Shown piece after piece: positions 10,946 to 23,202 of a stretch of DNA of 64,000 nt (the stretch's first letter is position 1; every line of letters starts with the position of its first letter). The notes beneath the pieces were generated by a model. The model searched no databases, was not told the origin of the DNA, and worked only from the letters and a program-made list of their open reading frames with translations. The stretch is taken from NCBI GenBank assembly GCA_947311845.1, contig CAMZMU010000063.1, positions 55,861,618 to 55,925,617 on the forward strand. Reading direction: 5' to 3'. The translations under genes and the position numbers were made by a program. The DNA comes from Poa pratensis. Its lineage: Eukaryota > Streptophyta > Magnoliopsida > Poales > Poaceae.

Positions 10946-12649
10946 GAGTGCTGCTGCCACTTATTTCCTGCTTGATGCAGATCAATCAGCTGCGAGCTTC
11001 CAGCTCTATCATTTCTCCTTTCCCTTTCTCCCCAAATTTAGGCTCCAGCATGATTTTCATATACGATTTCTTCCGATTCTGAAAGCAAAACATGACCTAT
11101 AGCTATAGGGATCGATTCGGCCGGAGATTACCGCCCGCGCCACCTCCTAGCCTGTTTGGAACCGCTCTACTCCACTTGCAGTTGCAGATCTATTTGATTC
11201 ATTTTCCTCAGTTCTTTGCCTCTTCTTTCACTTCACCCTTCTCTCCAATCCCTATAGATGTTAATCTTTGTTTCAGCAGTTTTGTCCTGATTATGCAAGC
11301 ATTGTGTTTGACGAAATTCCTGAAGGGAATACTTATTGTAGTTTAATCAATAATTTATTTTGTCAACCTGCTAATGAACTCACTGATTTCATTCATTTTT
11401 CACACCAGGAATGCATATCGGTTTAGTAAAAAAAATATGTCTGCTCGACGGCCATGATGGAAGGTGGTCGTAAGGCTGACGAGAATTTGGAAGACCAAAA
11501 ATAGAGACAAGGAGATGTATGAATTGGGTCTCCTCTTCGTTGATCAGTAGTGAAAGGGCATGGCGCCCCCATGTGTGGTTTTGGTAATTAATGACAATCC
11601 CTATGGACTAATGGTTGCATTGAGTTTTACTTGTAGTGTTTGTCCATAGACCATGCTTGAACTCCATATGTTGGATTCAAGGTTGATGCCATGAATATAT
11701 TGATATAATGAAGTATTTGACATCAAGATCATCGAGTTGAGCATATTGCAAGTATGTCTTGAAGAAAAGGATTATGTGATCATTCATGGTTATCTTCAAG
11801 ACATCGTCTATTCAAAAGAGAAGAAAAGATACAAGGTTGATCAAGATATTGATCAACACACAAAGCTACAAAATGTACCAAGTGGGATCATGTATCTCTT
11901 GGTATGGTAAGCAATTGTCCATATAGCTTTGTGAACTAACCCATGATATGTGTGTGGCATTTCTATGTGTGGTTAGGTATCTTTCTATGGGCTTGCATCA
12001 AATGAAGATTTCATATAGCCCATGGACGATGACGTCAAGTGGTGTTTGTCATCAATGTTGAGAAGCGCAAGTTCAAGAGGAGCATCTCGAAGAAATCCTA
12101 GGCTTGACGCTTGCCACCCATTCAGAGATAATGTTCATGTGAAGATGTGCCTAAGAGAGGCTCTCCCATAGTGGAGTATGGGGGAGCAATGTTTGAGTCT
12201 TCACCAAGCGAAGCGCAATCAAGAAAGGTGGTCCACTTGAGAAGATCAAGATCGCCATCATCTAGTCAAGTGGAATGCGCAAGGCAAAGGTATGATCTTG
12301 ATAGGGTTTCTATTTTACCGGTCTCATGTTGTTAGTCGGGAGACCGGGTTATTGGATAGACACCGTACTATCAAGAGGGGCTCTCAATTGAGCTTTAGCG
12401 TATCAGTTGGAGAGAGCTCAAACCTTTGCATATTTGCCTTCATTATCTTTCTTGGTTCTTATTTGGTTTTTCTCCTAGTTGGGTTTTGGTGCTTGTCGTG
12501 ATCTTCATGACAAGCCCAATTTCTCCGAAAACGGATTTCGTATGGAAAACTTGTTGCGTTTTCGGGTTGGAAATATTATCGGTCCACCTTCGAGATAGGG
12601 TCCACACCTTCCCATGTGTGGTATCCCCTCTATATTTAAAGCTCCTGTC

Positions 12650-14003
12650 TGAAAGGATCGAGTAGGTTGACTAGAGGGAGGGGGTGAATAGGCAACTACA
12701 ATTTTTCTTTTTCTTTTAATACAAATTCGGGAATTGCTCAAATATAAGTTCTCTAGATATGCAACTAGGTGAACAATCCTATATGATGAGCAATAAACAA
12801 GCTAGCAAGATATTCTACTCAAGATAAGCTAGCAATACAAGTAAAGGAAGGTTAAGAGATAACCACACGGTGACGCGGAGATGTTCTACCGAAGTTCACT
12901 TCCCAATGGAAGCTACGTCTCCGTTGGAGCGGTGCGGAGTCACAAAGTGAACTCCAAATAGCCTTGATATGGCACACCGTATCTCCCTCGTGTTATCCTC
13001 CGATGAGGAGATCCACGAGCCACTATATGATGCCTTCGAGGTTGGCAACAAACCTTTACAAGGATGAGGCACACTCCACAACCGAATTGGAGGCTCTCAC
13101 CAAATTCCCGCGGCTCCCAAAGCCACAAGAATCACAAGGCCGGGGCACGACTCCACAACTCAATTGGAGGCTCCCGGCTAGTCCCCGCGGCTCCCAAAGC
13201 CACAAGAACGACCAACGACCGTCTAGGGTTCCAAAGAACCCAAGAGTAACAAGTTCCTCAAAGGAATGGATGGGGGAAATCAAATCTCTTTGGTGGAAGT
13301 GTAGATCTAGGTCAACTCTCCCAAGTCCTAGAAGGACAAGGTGTTTGAGTGGGTAGGGAGAGAGATCTACGAGTTTCAAGCTTTCAACAATGGTGGGTAA
13401 GATATTTCAAGTCGTGGTAGTCCTCTTGGAGAAGAAGGACCCCCTTAAATAGGTCCACCGAAAAACTAGCCGTTTTTGACAGAAAACGTGCAATCCGGAA
13501 TGAATCCGTTTTTCATCCGGAATTCCGAACCATCCGGAATATTCCGACGTCTAACAACTGATTCCGGACCGATCCAGTACCGAATCGAGCTGTCCGGAAT
13601 CAGTCGGAATGGTCCGGAAAATTCCGAATCACCCGGAATTCCGGACGAAAAACAACCCATCCGGAATAGGTACACTTTGGCTTGTTTTTCGATGGAACTA
13701 TTACCATATTTTTCCACCAAGGTTGTAGAAAGACTGAGGAGAGTATATCTGGTATGTATATGCAAAATATGATTTCCCCCAAACTTTCCAAAGAGCAACC
13801 CCTCTTGATAGTACGGCTTCCCTACGACTCAATAGAATTAAATCTACGGGCCACCGTCTTCAACCTTCTTCATCGTTTTGAGGGGTCACTCAAGACCATG
13901 TGCATATCATCTATTGTACCTGTAGTACTTTGGCACACGGTAAGATCATCACTTATGTTGTTAACAAACACACAAAACTAGATAAGGAGACAATGTCCTT
14001 TCA
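12650..14003 (-). repeat. 3' LTR of copia B
   Basis: 1354 bp, TGAAAGGATCGAG...ATGTCCTTTCA on the plus strand. Nearly the same as 23203-24550, with scattered single-base differences and small indels, for example AGAGGGAGGGGG against AGAGGGGGGG near the start. On the element's strand, TATTTAA at 13451-13445 is a TATA-like site and the dyad array lies just upstream of it (13680-13490). Confidence 0.95.
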
Positions 14004-14019
14004 ATCTCCCCCTTTTTGG
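14004..14019 (-). other. Polypurine tract of copia B
   Basis: CCAAAAAGGGGGAGAT on the minus strand directly before the 3' LTR, the plus-strand primer site of reverse transcription. Confidence 0.9.
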
Positions 14020-14571
14020 TGTTTGATGACAACATAAGGATTTGCATAGGGATATATATAGAATAAGAGCAATGCAATAGATTTACAAAATATAGGAAGG
14101 CTCCCCCTTGATGTGTGCACTAATAGGAGTTGCATTTGAATACATAGAGTACACACAACAAGGATCAATACACCCCCTATATTTTATAAACCAACAATAT
14201 GTGCAACATTTAACAATAAAGGATAATCATGATGAATTTGCACAAATTGAGGTAAGACATGATAATATGAATGTAAAAGACCACACACAGGATATAGAGA
14301 TAAACAACATAGTCTTTTAACATAACACACACAACACCGGGCAATGCATGTCTTACCACATGCTAGACATAGTTCACACACACCATAGGTAGTTCAACAC
14401 ATGCTAAAAATAAAGCTAAAGAGTACAAGCTTATAAGATCAAATAAATGGCAAGAAGCTTGTACTCCACCCATGCAAATCCCCGGAGACAACCCTAATAG
14501 ATCTCATTTCTCCCCCTTTGGCACCAAGACGCCAAAAAGGGAAAAAGAAGCGATGCTAACGACCAACCCCG

Positions 14572-16356
14572 CTAAGTCTCCTCTTCCTCTTCCTCCTCAT
14601 CATCATCATCATCACTCTCATCATCATCCTCATCGCCGCAAGCCGGTGGGACCCCAAAGAAGAAATCATCATCTGTAATGGGTGGCATAGTGATATCCTT
14701 GAATGGAGTGGGAGCCAAAGAAGCATCATCGACATCTTGAAGCAGGCCGGCAGCCCTCCTATCGGCATTCTGAATGCGACGGGCCTCCTTGGCCAACTCT
14801 CTAGCATCATGGCTGTAAGCACGAGCATCACGGCAAGCAGAAAACATGGTCTTGAAGAACTTAGAGACTGCGCTGCTGCTCTTCTTCTGGGAGGCTGAAG
14901 AGGGGCACGTGAAGTGGATGCACTAGCTTGAACCACAGTGTTTTGCCCTTGGCATACTCTGGAATTTCAGGGCCCTTGGTGAATACAGGAGCAAGCAATT
15001 CAGGCTCAAATATCTCACGGCAAATCATAATGTTCTTTCCAGCCATACGGATAATGAATTTCTGAAGGAGAGGGCCATATGCTGGAGTCCGCTTACCCTT
15101 GACTCCCATCTCAATCTCATTGTAGATGAAATCCATGACATCAATCTTCCTCTGACGGTTAGGCTTGGTGTAGTACATGAGGTTGGTCATGTAACCCCGA
15201 ACCGCAGACACATCACCAGCCTTGCTCATAATGTTTTCACGGAAAATCTTAGCAAGCATGTTGTAGAAGGGGTACATCACACTAATGAAAGGAGGGTTGA
15301 TATCAGCATACTCTGGAGGGTAGAAATCAGCAAGCATGTCCTTGGAAAACTCAGGGGATGAGTGAATCTTGAAACCATAGTCACCAGAGGTGTTTTCCCA
15401 ATCATAACCCAGAGCAGTAGCAAAGACAGATAAGTTGCTTGTGTATTTGGTTGATCCGGACATCCATGTCATGGTGCGCATGCTATCATTCTTGAAGTGT
15501 ACTGTGCAATAGAATTGACTAATGAGTTCGGGGCAATATGATTGAGAGACCAATGCGACCTTCAAGATATCCATCTTCTTGAGTGTGTCATAGATGTGAG
15601 CAAGGGAACCTTCTTTGTGTTCATAGAGATATTCTTCATCAAGTTGCTTGGACTTCACCACTTTGTCCTTTAGAGTCATGTAGAACTCATTCCACATCTT
15701 AAACTGAGTGCAAGTCCAGAACCCTCATCACCGTCACATGTTGGTTCTGGAAAACGGTAAGGATTGAGCTTGCGCACCTCCCTCCAATTCTTGAGTTTCA
15801 TTTTCTCAAAGTTTTCAATAGGAACTTGTTCTCCCTCCATCTCAACAGCGTCAATTGCTGGCTGTTTTCCTCCCCTGCCTCGAGCCGGACGGCGGTTAGA
15901 ATGACCACGAGATGACGGAGAGGTTTCACGAACAACCTTGGTGCGCGGTTTCTTCCTCAAGGTCTCACGGCGGGCATTGCGGTCAGCACTATCACCTGTG
16001 AGAATAGAGCATAGGTACGCAGCAGGAGATAAGAACATATGCCAAAAGTTTTAAATTTTGAAATTTTAGTGAAAATAGGAAGTGCAATTAAAAAAAACTG
16101 TGCATTCGGAATCAGTTCGGAATGAGCCGGAATATTCCGAACGGGCCGGAACATTCCGAGCCATTTCGGATTCATTCTGGATGCACACGATTTGTCTCTC
16201 AAATTTGTTCAAAGAACATCTACTAGCACTAGATTGAAAGGAGAAGGCAATGAATAACGTGGTAAGCCTACATTAACAAGAAATCCCTAAGAAACTCGGA
16301 TCCCATCTAGATAGGAAGAAAAGACAAGGGAAAGCACGAGAGGTACCCGACGACAT
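14572..16356 (-). pseudogene. Third gene of copia B, two exons, frameshifted
   Basis: Lies between RNase H and the 3' LTR, where SIRE elements carry an 'env-like' gene. Proposed exon 1 is 16356-16347 (ATG TCG TCG G) at donor G|GTACCT. Exon 2 starts at 15995 after acceptor TTCTCACAG, so the protein would open MSSGDSADRNARRETLRKK. The body includes NWREVRKLNPYRFPEP, then after a 1-base shift near 15722 MWNEFYMTLKDK and MRTMTWMSGSTKYTSNLSVF (15697-14861), which resembles Athila-ORF1-type plant retroelement proteins. Two more shifts (about 14940 and 14890) lead to an arginine- and alanine-rich helix and a very acidic tail (DEDDDESDDDDDEEEE, stop at 14572). No membrane segment is evident, so 'envelope' is not supported. 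Function unknown. Confidence 0.65.
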
Positions 16357-16554
16357 GGTGAAAAGGGGAACGGGTCGGTGAAGCTCTTCCAAGCTTGGAG
16401 GAGACCAAGCTCGGAGGAGATCCTGAGCTCCGGACGGCCGGAGAGCAGCCCGGCACGGCGGCGGCGGAGGCGGCGAAGGAGAGAGGAAACGGGGCGGGGG
16501 GATGTGAAAACAGTAAGTCAAACCGCCCACCCGCACGAACATGTAAGGAAAAAA

Positions 16555-16745
16555 TTTTGCCGTTCGGAACAGATCCGGAATCAGTCCGGAATTCCGAGAC
16601 ACTCGGAAATTTCCGAGAATATTCCGAACTCATTCCGAAAAACGAAAAGAGGTACTGGACCCGGTCGGAATGAGGTAAGTAGATAGCCGGAAAATTCCGG
16701 ACCACTCGGAATTCCGGATGAAATCCGAACCAATTCCGAACAAAG
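16555..16745 (-). promoter_or_regulatory. Internal dyad array upstream of copia B third gene
   Basis: About ten CCGGAATTCCG-type dyads or half-dyads (TCCGGAATTCCG, CTCGGAAATTTCCGAG, CCGGAAAATTCCGG, TCGGAATTCCGGA). They are the same motif as in this element's LTRs but are not a copy of the LTR block. On the minus strand they lie 200-390 bases before the exon-1 ATG. A CT/GCC-rich stretch of 5'-UTR type (16500-16400) comes between them. More copies lie in the proposed intron (16100-16175). This layout suggests an internal promoter; no clear TATA box seen. Confidence 0.5.
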
Positions 16746-17248
16746 TAGATTTTTGAAAATGAGATTTTCTGAAGAATTTGGCATATGTCAATAGATGAAA
16801 AGACAGACTAGATTTGATAAGAGCATAGACACAAGGTAAGAGTTATGGTTTCTACACATGCTTGTTGGATGAAGAACGAGAACACGATGAGCTACAACAA
16901 GCATGATTCGAATATAACAAGATAAAATTGAGGAAGCACTAATAAAGGTCTAACAACACCCAAATTTCACGAGGAAATCCAACTCCTCAAGAAGAGGAGG
17001 GCGGTGGCCGTAGCCACCATGTTTGAGTATATATGACTTGACGCCGCGAAGATATATCTTGGGCTCAAAATCAAAACTCATCTTTGAAGCACATTTGGTC
17101 ACACAAGTGACTATGATGCAAGATTTGTCTATTTGCGCATTATAAGGGAAGTGTTGACTCATGAATTGAGCTACACTCCCCCTATGTCTATGCCTACATC
17201 CAAACCAAATGAATATCGTCTAATATGGGTAGGTATGCAAGAAGTCCA

Positions 17249-18931
17249 CTAAATCCAATTGCTTATGTCCACCACATTTAGTTCTCCTCTCAACTCCTTG
17301 AATCTTGCTTCACCAAGAGGCTTTGTGAACATATCGGCGAGTTGAAGCTTGGTGTTGACATACTTGATTGCAATATCACCCTTCTCAACATGATCTCGAA
17401 TAAAATGATACCGGATCTCAATATGCTTGGTCTTCCCATGAAGAACCGGATTGTGAGCAATTTTGATGGCACTTTCATTATCACATAAAAGAGGCACTTT
17501 GTCACAAATGACACCATAATCCTTTAAAGTTTGCCTCATCCATAATAGTTGTGCACAACAACTTCCGGCGGCAATGTATTCGGCTTCGGTGGAGGACGAG
17601 GCCACACAATTTTGCTTCTTAGAAGACCAACTCACAAGGGACCTACCAAGGAATTGGCAAGTACCCGAAGTTGATTTTCTATCCATTTTGCAACCCGCCC
17701 AATCCGCATCCGAATAACCTACAAGATCAAAGCTTGTGCCTTGGGGATACCAAAGACCAAAGTTAGGAGTATCCATCAAGTATCTTAGAATCCTTTTAAC
17801 CGCGGTTTCATGACTTTCCCTAGGACTTGATTGGAATCTTGCACACATACCCACACTAAACATAATATCCGGTCTAGATGCACAAAGGTAAAGCAAAGAT
17901 CCAATCATAGAACGATAAAGCTTTTGATCAACTTCCTTACCATCCGGATCTAAGTGAAGATCCGCCTTGGAGTCCATGGGAAACTTATATGGCTTGGCAT
18001 TGTTCATGTCAAATTTCTTGAGCATGTCCTTAATATACTTGGCTTGACATAAGAATGTTCCTTCTCGAAATTGGTGGATTTCAAAGCCAAGAAAATAATT
18101 CAACTTTCCCATCATGGACATCTCAAATTCCTTGGTCATTAGCTTGCCAAATTGATCACTAAATTCACGGTTAGTGGAACCAAAGATAATATCATCAACA
18201 TATATTTGGCATACGAAAAAATCTCCATTTACCCTTTTTGTAAAAAGAGTGGGATCTATTACCCCAATTTCAAAGCCACGGTCTACTAAGAACTCCTTGA
18301 GATGATCATACCAAGCACGTGGAGCTTGCTTGAGCCCATAAAGAGCCTTATGTAGTAAGTAGACGTGGTTAGGAAATTTAGGGTCTTCGAAACCCGGAGG
18401 TTGTTTAACATACACCAACTCATTTAGTGGACCATTTAAGAAAGCACTTTTAACATCCATTTGATATAAGACAATATTATGAGTAGATGCATAAGCAATT
18501 AGTAAGCGAATGGATTCAAGTCTAGCAACGGGGGCATAGGTTTCACCGTAGTCGACTCCTTCGATTTGGGTGTAGCCTTGTGCAACCAATCTTGCTTTGT
18601 TGCGGATGACTTGACCATGTGAGTCTTGCTTGTTCTTAAATATCCACTTGGTTCCAATGACATTATGGCATGTGTCTTTGGGTTTTTCAACTAATGACCA
18701 TACTTTGTTGCGCTCGAAGTTGTTCAACTCTTCATGCATAGCCGCAACCCAATCCATATCTTCAAGAGCATCATATACCTTGAGAGGTTCTAAGCTAGAC
18801 AAACAAGAGACATGACCACAAAAGTTAGATAATTGTTTGCGTGTGGACACACCCCTACGAATACTCCCAAGGATATTTTCTTTGAAGTGGGAATCCAATT
18901 TTGATGCACGCCGGATGACCCGGCGTTCCAT
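17249..18931 (-). CDS. Copia B pol: reverse transcriptase and RNase H
   Basis: 560 open residues. Reverse transcriptase motifs in order: [63 protein letters not shown] and [11 protein letters not shown] (the YVDD active site). RNase H follows with [28 protein letters not shown] and LLCDNESAI. The C-terminus ends ..[12 protein letters not shown], with stop at 17249. This is the best-preserved part of the element and implies fairly recent activity, although the polyprotein is interrupted upstream. Confidence 0.93.
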   Translation of the reverse strand: MERRVIRRASKLDSHFKENILGSIRRGVSTRKQLSNFCGHVSCLSSLEPLKVYDALEDMDWVAAMHEELNNFERNKVWSLVEKPKDTCHNVIGTKWIFKNKQDSHGQVIRNKARLVAQGYTQIEGVDYGETYAPVARLESIRLLIAYASTHNIVLYQMDVKSAFLNGPLNELVYVKQPPGFEDPKFPNHVYLLHKALYGLKQAPRAWYDHLKEFLVDRGFEIGVIDPTLFTKRVNGDFFVCQIYVDDIIFGSTNREFSDQFGKLMTKEFEMSMMGKLNYFLGFEIHQFREGTFLCQAKYIKDMLKKFDMNNAKPYKFPMDSKADLHLDPDGKEVDQKLYRSMIGSLLYLCASRPDIMFSVGMCARFQSSPRESHETAVKRILRYLMDTPNFGLWYPQGTSFDLVGYSDADWAGCKMDRKSTSGTCQFLGRSLVSWSSKKQNCVASSSTEAEYIAAGSCCAQLLWMRQTLKDYGVICDKVPLLCDNESAIKIAHNPVLHGKTKHIEIRYHFIRDHVEKGDIAIKYVNTKLQLADMFTKPLGEARFKELRGELNVVDISNWI

Positions 18932-18992
18932 GGCTTGACCAATTGTTTCACCAACACAAATATCTTCATCATTGCCTTCATCTTGCTCATGG

Positions 18993-20580
18993 TCAACCCG
19001 AAGTGGAGTTCTTGGGTTGTGGGTTCATTATGTTCTTGTTCACCACTAGAGTTGGGTGGGTCTTGACCATCTTCTTGATCATTGAATGAATATCATGTTC
19101 TTGTTCTTGGATAGTTTCTTGATCAACTATTGAGGTGGATGGCTCAACTTGAGTAGAACTTGTTCCTTCTTCTTGAGTATCATCAATAGGTCCTTCAATA
19201 GGAATAAGTTCTCCAATCCCCATAGTTCTTATGGCTTGAGATGGAGCATCATCACCTACATCATCATGATCAATATGCTCCACTTGGGAGCCATTATCCT
19301 CGACAAACTCCACGTTCATAGATTCTTCAACACACCCGGTGGATATGTTGTAGACCCTATAAGCATGAGACTTTGCGGCATATCCAACAAGTATACCATC
19401 AAAAGATCTAGATTCAAATTTAGCAATTTTGCAACCTTTAATGTAAACATGGCATTTGCAACCAAAGACTCGAAAGTAAGATACATTTGGCTTTTTACCG
19501 GTGAGGAGTTCATATGGTGTCTTTTCCATGAGAGGACGGAAGAAGAGCCGGTTTGAGTAGTGACAAGCGGTGTTGATGGCTTCGGCCCAAAAGTTGTATG
19601 GGGAATGAAATTCGGCCATCATAGTTCTTGCCATATCAATAAGAGTGCGGTTCTTCCTTTCGGCGACACCATTTTGTTGGGGAGTATATGCAGCGGAATA
19701 TTGGTGTTGAATGCCCTCCCCACTTAGGAAATCATCCATAGTGTAATTCTTGAACTCCGTACCATTGTCACTTCTAATTGCCAAAATCTTGGAGTCATAT
19801 TGGCGTTGAACTAGGGTTGCAAAGTCAATGAATATCTTTTGAGTTTCACTCTTCTTCTTGATGTAGAAAGTCCAACAATATCTTGAATAATCATCCACAA
19901 TCACCAAACAATATTTCTTGCCACCAAGACTATCATATGTGGGAGGCCCAAAGAGATCCATATGAAGGAGCTCCAAAGGCCTCTTAGTGGAGATAATGGT
20001 CTTCTTGGGGTGATTCTTTTCATGCATCTTTCCGGCTATGCAAGCACTACAAGGACGATCTTTGGAAAAATTAACATCGGTTAGTCCTACCACGTGTCCA
20101 CCCTTTACAAGAGTTTGTAAATTTCTCATACCGACATGGCCTAGCCGGCGATGCCAAAGCCAACCCTTGTCGGATTTAGCCATTAGACACGTGGCAATTT
20201 GAGTGGTCTCTTTCGAGAAATCGACCACATACAAACCGTTCTCACGAAATCCAACAAAGGCTACTTTAAGAGATTTTGTGAAAAGGATGGTCACGTGGTA
20301 TTTATTAAAGATAACGGTGTAACCGGCATCGCATAATTGACCAACGGAAAGTAGATTATATGAAAGGGATTCAACAAGGAGGACCTTCTCAATTGATAAC
20401 TCCGGTGTGATCACCACCTTGCCATATCCCAATACCTTAAGTCTTGTATTGTTCCCAATGGTGACATGAGAGAATGAGAGTAATTGTTTCAATAAGCCCT
20501 TTACTACTTCTTTGCTTCCGGTCATGTGAGATGAACACCCACTATCAATGAGCCATGAAGATCCACCGGAAGAAAAGCCC
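18993..20580 (-). pseudogene. Copia B pol: protease end and integrase
   Basis: Pol begins in a different frame from the gag stop. The aspartic protease signature reads SWLIDSGCSSHMTGS (about 20560-20515). The GAG-pre-integrase HHCC zinc domain follows: HRRLGHVGMRNL and CSACIAGKMHEK. Then comes the integrase core with D (LLHMDLFGP), D (AIRSDNGTEF) and E (QQNGVAERKNRT), i.e. a DDE catalytic set at copia spacing. The integrase frame is open from 20525 to 18993 (510 residues), then shifts before the reverse transcriptase. There is an in-frame TAG at 20582-20580 just upstream of the protease. Function: polyprotein processing and insertion of cDNA into the host chromosome. Confidence 0.92.
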
Positions 20581-20589
20581 TACAATAAA

Positions 20590-23148
20590 TCAAGTCTTTG
20601 ATTTAGGTACCCATTTTGGAATGGGTCCTCTTTTGTTAGTCACAAGGGTCTTTGGAACCCAAATAGCATAGTGATAATCATCTCCATATGAGGTACCAAC
20701 ATATTTAGCAAAAACATAACCATTTCTAGATTTCATAAGCACATATGAGGGGTTATATTTTCCGGCAAAGTCATTGTGAGTGGCATTGCCCCTTGTGGCT
20801 TTACCACCCACAATGGGTTCAACATTCTTCTTGCCCAACTCCCCCTCCTTCACAAAAATAATATCTTTTGAAGGGGAGGTAGGCATCTTCTTCTTGTTTG
20901 CCTTCTTGGACTTGGGAGCAAACCCAAGCCCTTCCTTGCTAACCACTCCCTTTTGATTGGTCAAAAGATCATTGAGGTTCTTTTCCCCTTGGATACAAGT
21001 GGCTAGACCCTTTTCAAGTTGGGCCTTCAACCTAGTGTTCTCCTCCATGAGAGATGCTTTAAGACATAAAGGGTTAGTAGCACAAGCATTGGCATCTTTA
21101 TCATTATGAGGAGTGGTGAAGCTAGCATATATAAATTGAGCTTGTAATTTAGCATATGACCCCTTGAGCTTGGTGAGCTCACTTGAGGTCACCTTGTGGG
21201 TTTCCCTAAGTTGCTCAAAATTCTCAAGGAGTTTGTTATGACTCTCTACAAGCTCATCATTTTTAATTTTTAGATCACTAGCAACTTGAATAGAGGTTTC
21301 ACGGGTTTCTTTTGCCTTGGATAAATCCTTGGCTTGGGTCTCCTCAAGTTGCTCCCGGAACACTTGTTCCTCAACAAGTTGCTCTTCTAGCTCACCAATT
21401 TTATCGGCATGATCACGTGCATGCCCCTCAAGCTCATAAATCCTATTCTCCTTCTCCTCAAGGAGGTGTTTGGCTTCTCCATATTGGTACATGAGAGCCT
21501 CAACCATTTTCTTGGTTGGACCTTGGAGCTTGTTTATAAAGGGGTAATTGTATCCTCTTTCTCCTCATTTTTCCCTACATCCTCAACACAATCCAAGAGA
21601 GATGGTTTAGAGGAGATAGTAATTTTAGGTGGGGAATTCACCTTGGTTTCCTTGGCCATGAGGCACATAGGCTTGGGATCTTGTTGTCATTTGGAGCGGT
21701 GAAAGGGGTGCCAATGAAGGAGGAAGGTTGCCCATTGCAAGAGCCGCCATCCCCACTTCCTCACTTGTATCATCATCCTCCTCTTCGCCACCGGACTCAT
21801 ACTCTTCTTCATGTGTTGCGGTGACAAGAGCCTTTTGAGGTTCTCTCTTGATGAGGTACTTGATGGGCTTGGTGAAGAACTTCTTCTTCTTTAAGATGAG
21901 TTGGCCTCCAAAATCTTCTCTTCTCTCATAGGGGCAATCCTTCACAAGGTGATTTCCTTTCCACAATTAAAGCACATTCTTTTCATTTGTGGGGAGAAGT
22001 TGCTTCTAGGGGAGAAGTTGCTCTTGATATTCTTTTTGTTCCAATACTTGGTGGCGGCAAGAGCAAGCACCTCATTGAGTTCACCCACAAAATCTTCTTC
22101 ATGATGACCACTTGTGCTTTCTTCATATCTTGGATGTTCTTCCACATGAGCCTTCAAGGCAAGGTTCTTTGTGCCACGAATTTGGTTGATGGAAGACTTG
22201 GAAGTGGCCTTCAAGGTATCATAAGTGACGAATTGTGCCAATATGTCATTGGGAGACATTGTTTTGTAGTCCGCTCTCGTATGGAGATTCATCACCATAT
22301 TTTCATTGTATGGAACAATGGTCTTGAGGAACTTGGCTTTGACCCATTCATCATCCATATCTTTCTTTCCATTTTCCCTACATGCCACACAAGCTTGGTG
22401 AGTCTTCGGAAGAGATCCGATGGTGTCTCTTCTTCTAGCATGATGAAGTTGTCCACTTGATGTTGAAGGATGGCGTCGTTGGAGCGTTGAAGGCCCTCAT
22501 TTCCTTCATATACCGATGCGAGAAAATCCCAAGCCTCCTTGGTGGTTTTGAGATTCCGCACTTGATCTTCATCATGGGCGGTCATGGCACTCTCAAGGAT
22601 GTACTTGGCATTGGCATCAAGTTGTTCATCAATCTCTTCTTGCCTTGTCAAGTTGGAGGGATCAACCGGAGTATAACCATTTAGAACCACCCTCCAAAGA
22701 TGCACCGATGAGCTGCGAAAATAAGACTCCATAGATTTCTTCCAAGTGAAATAACGAGTATTATCAAGCTTAGGAGGTGGCCTACTTAGGTTGGTTATAT
22801 GAGGTTGAGTGAGTGGAACTTGAGTGAGATATGAAGTAGGTGGAGCAAAGTTATGAGGAGGCTTCTCACTAGTTTTAGGTTGATCTTTGTTATCCTTAAC
22901 AACCAAGGCCTCAACGTTAGAACACCGGTTGATGAGGAGGCATTTTGATTATTAATGACCCGAGTAAACACCTCGTCCACCATTTTGCCTTTCATGAACC
23001 CAAAGAGTTCAATCATGGCTTTCATGGTGACCGGGGCATTATCATCGGGAGGGGTTATCCCCGCTTCACTTAGTTCTTTCTCAAGTTGTTCTCTATCATT
23101 TTTCTCTTGTTGTTCCTTAGCAAGTTTTAACTCCTCGTCGCTAGTCAT
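20590..23148 (-). pseudogene. Copia B gag, frameshifted
   Basis: Gag forms the virus-like particle and binds the element RNA. Translation starts at 23148 (MTSDEELKLAKEQQEKNDRE), 50 bases downstream of the primer site. A shift near 22910 leads to the UBN2/DUF4219-like capsid region (YFTWKKSMESYF, LKTTKEAWDFLASVYEG, ETPSDLFRRLTKLV; 22906-22292). More shifts follow at about 22330 and 21960. The zinc knuckle CFNCGK...HLVKDC straddles the shift near 21960. The last part (21507-20590) is a long coiled coil (LLEEKENRIYELEGHARDH, KIGELEEQLVEEQVF), then a basic segment (KSKKANKKKMPTS), ending ..WVPKSKT. Confidence 0.88.
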
Positions 23149-23184
23149 CCTCCTCTTTAGGCTGTTAAGCCCTTAATAAAGAGA

Positions 23185-23200
23185 CCTTGCTCTGATACCA
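23185..23200 (-). other. Primer binding site of copia B
   Basis: TGGTATCAGAGCAAGG on the minus strand, 2 bases inside the 5' LTR. It is complementary to the 3' end of plant initiator tRNA-Met, the usual primer of copia elements. Confidence 0.95.
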
Positions 23201-23202
23201 AT

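Noticed and set aside
10502..10960. 152-codon minus-strand ORF
   Set aside because: Antisense to the better supported captured exon; alanine/arginine-rich shadow frame.
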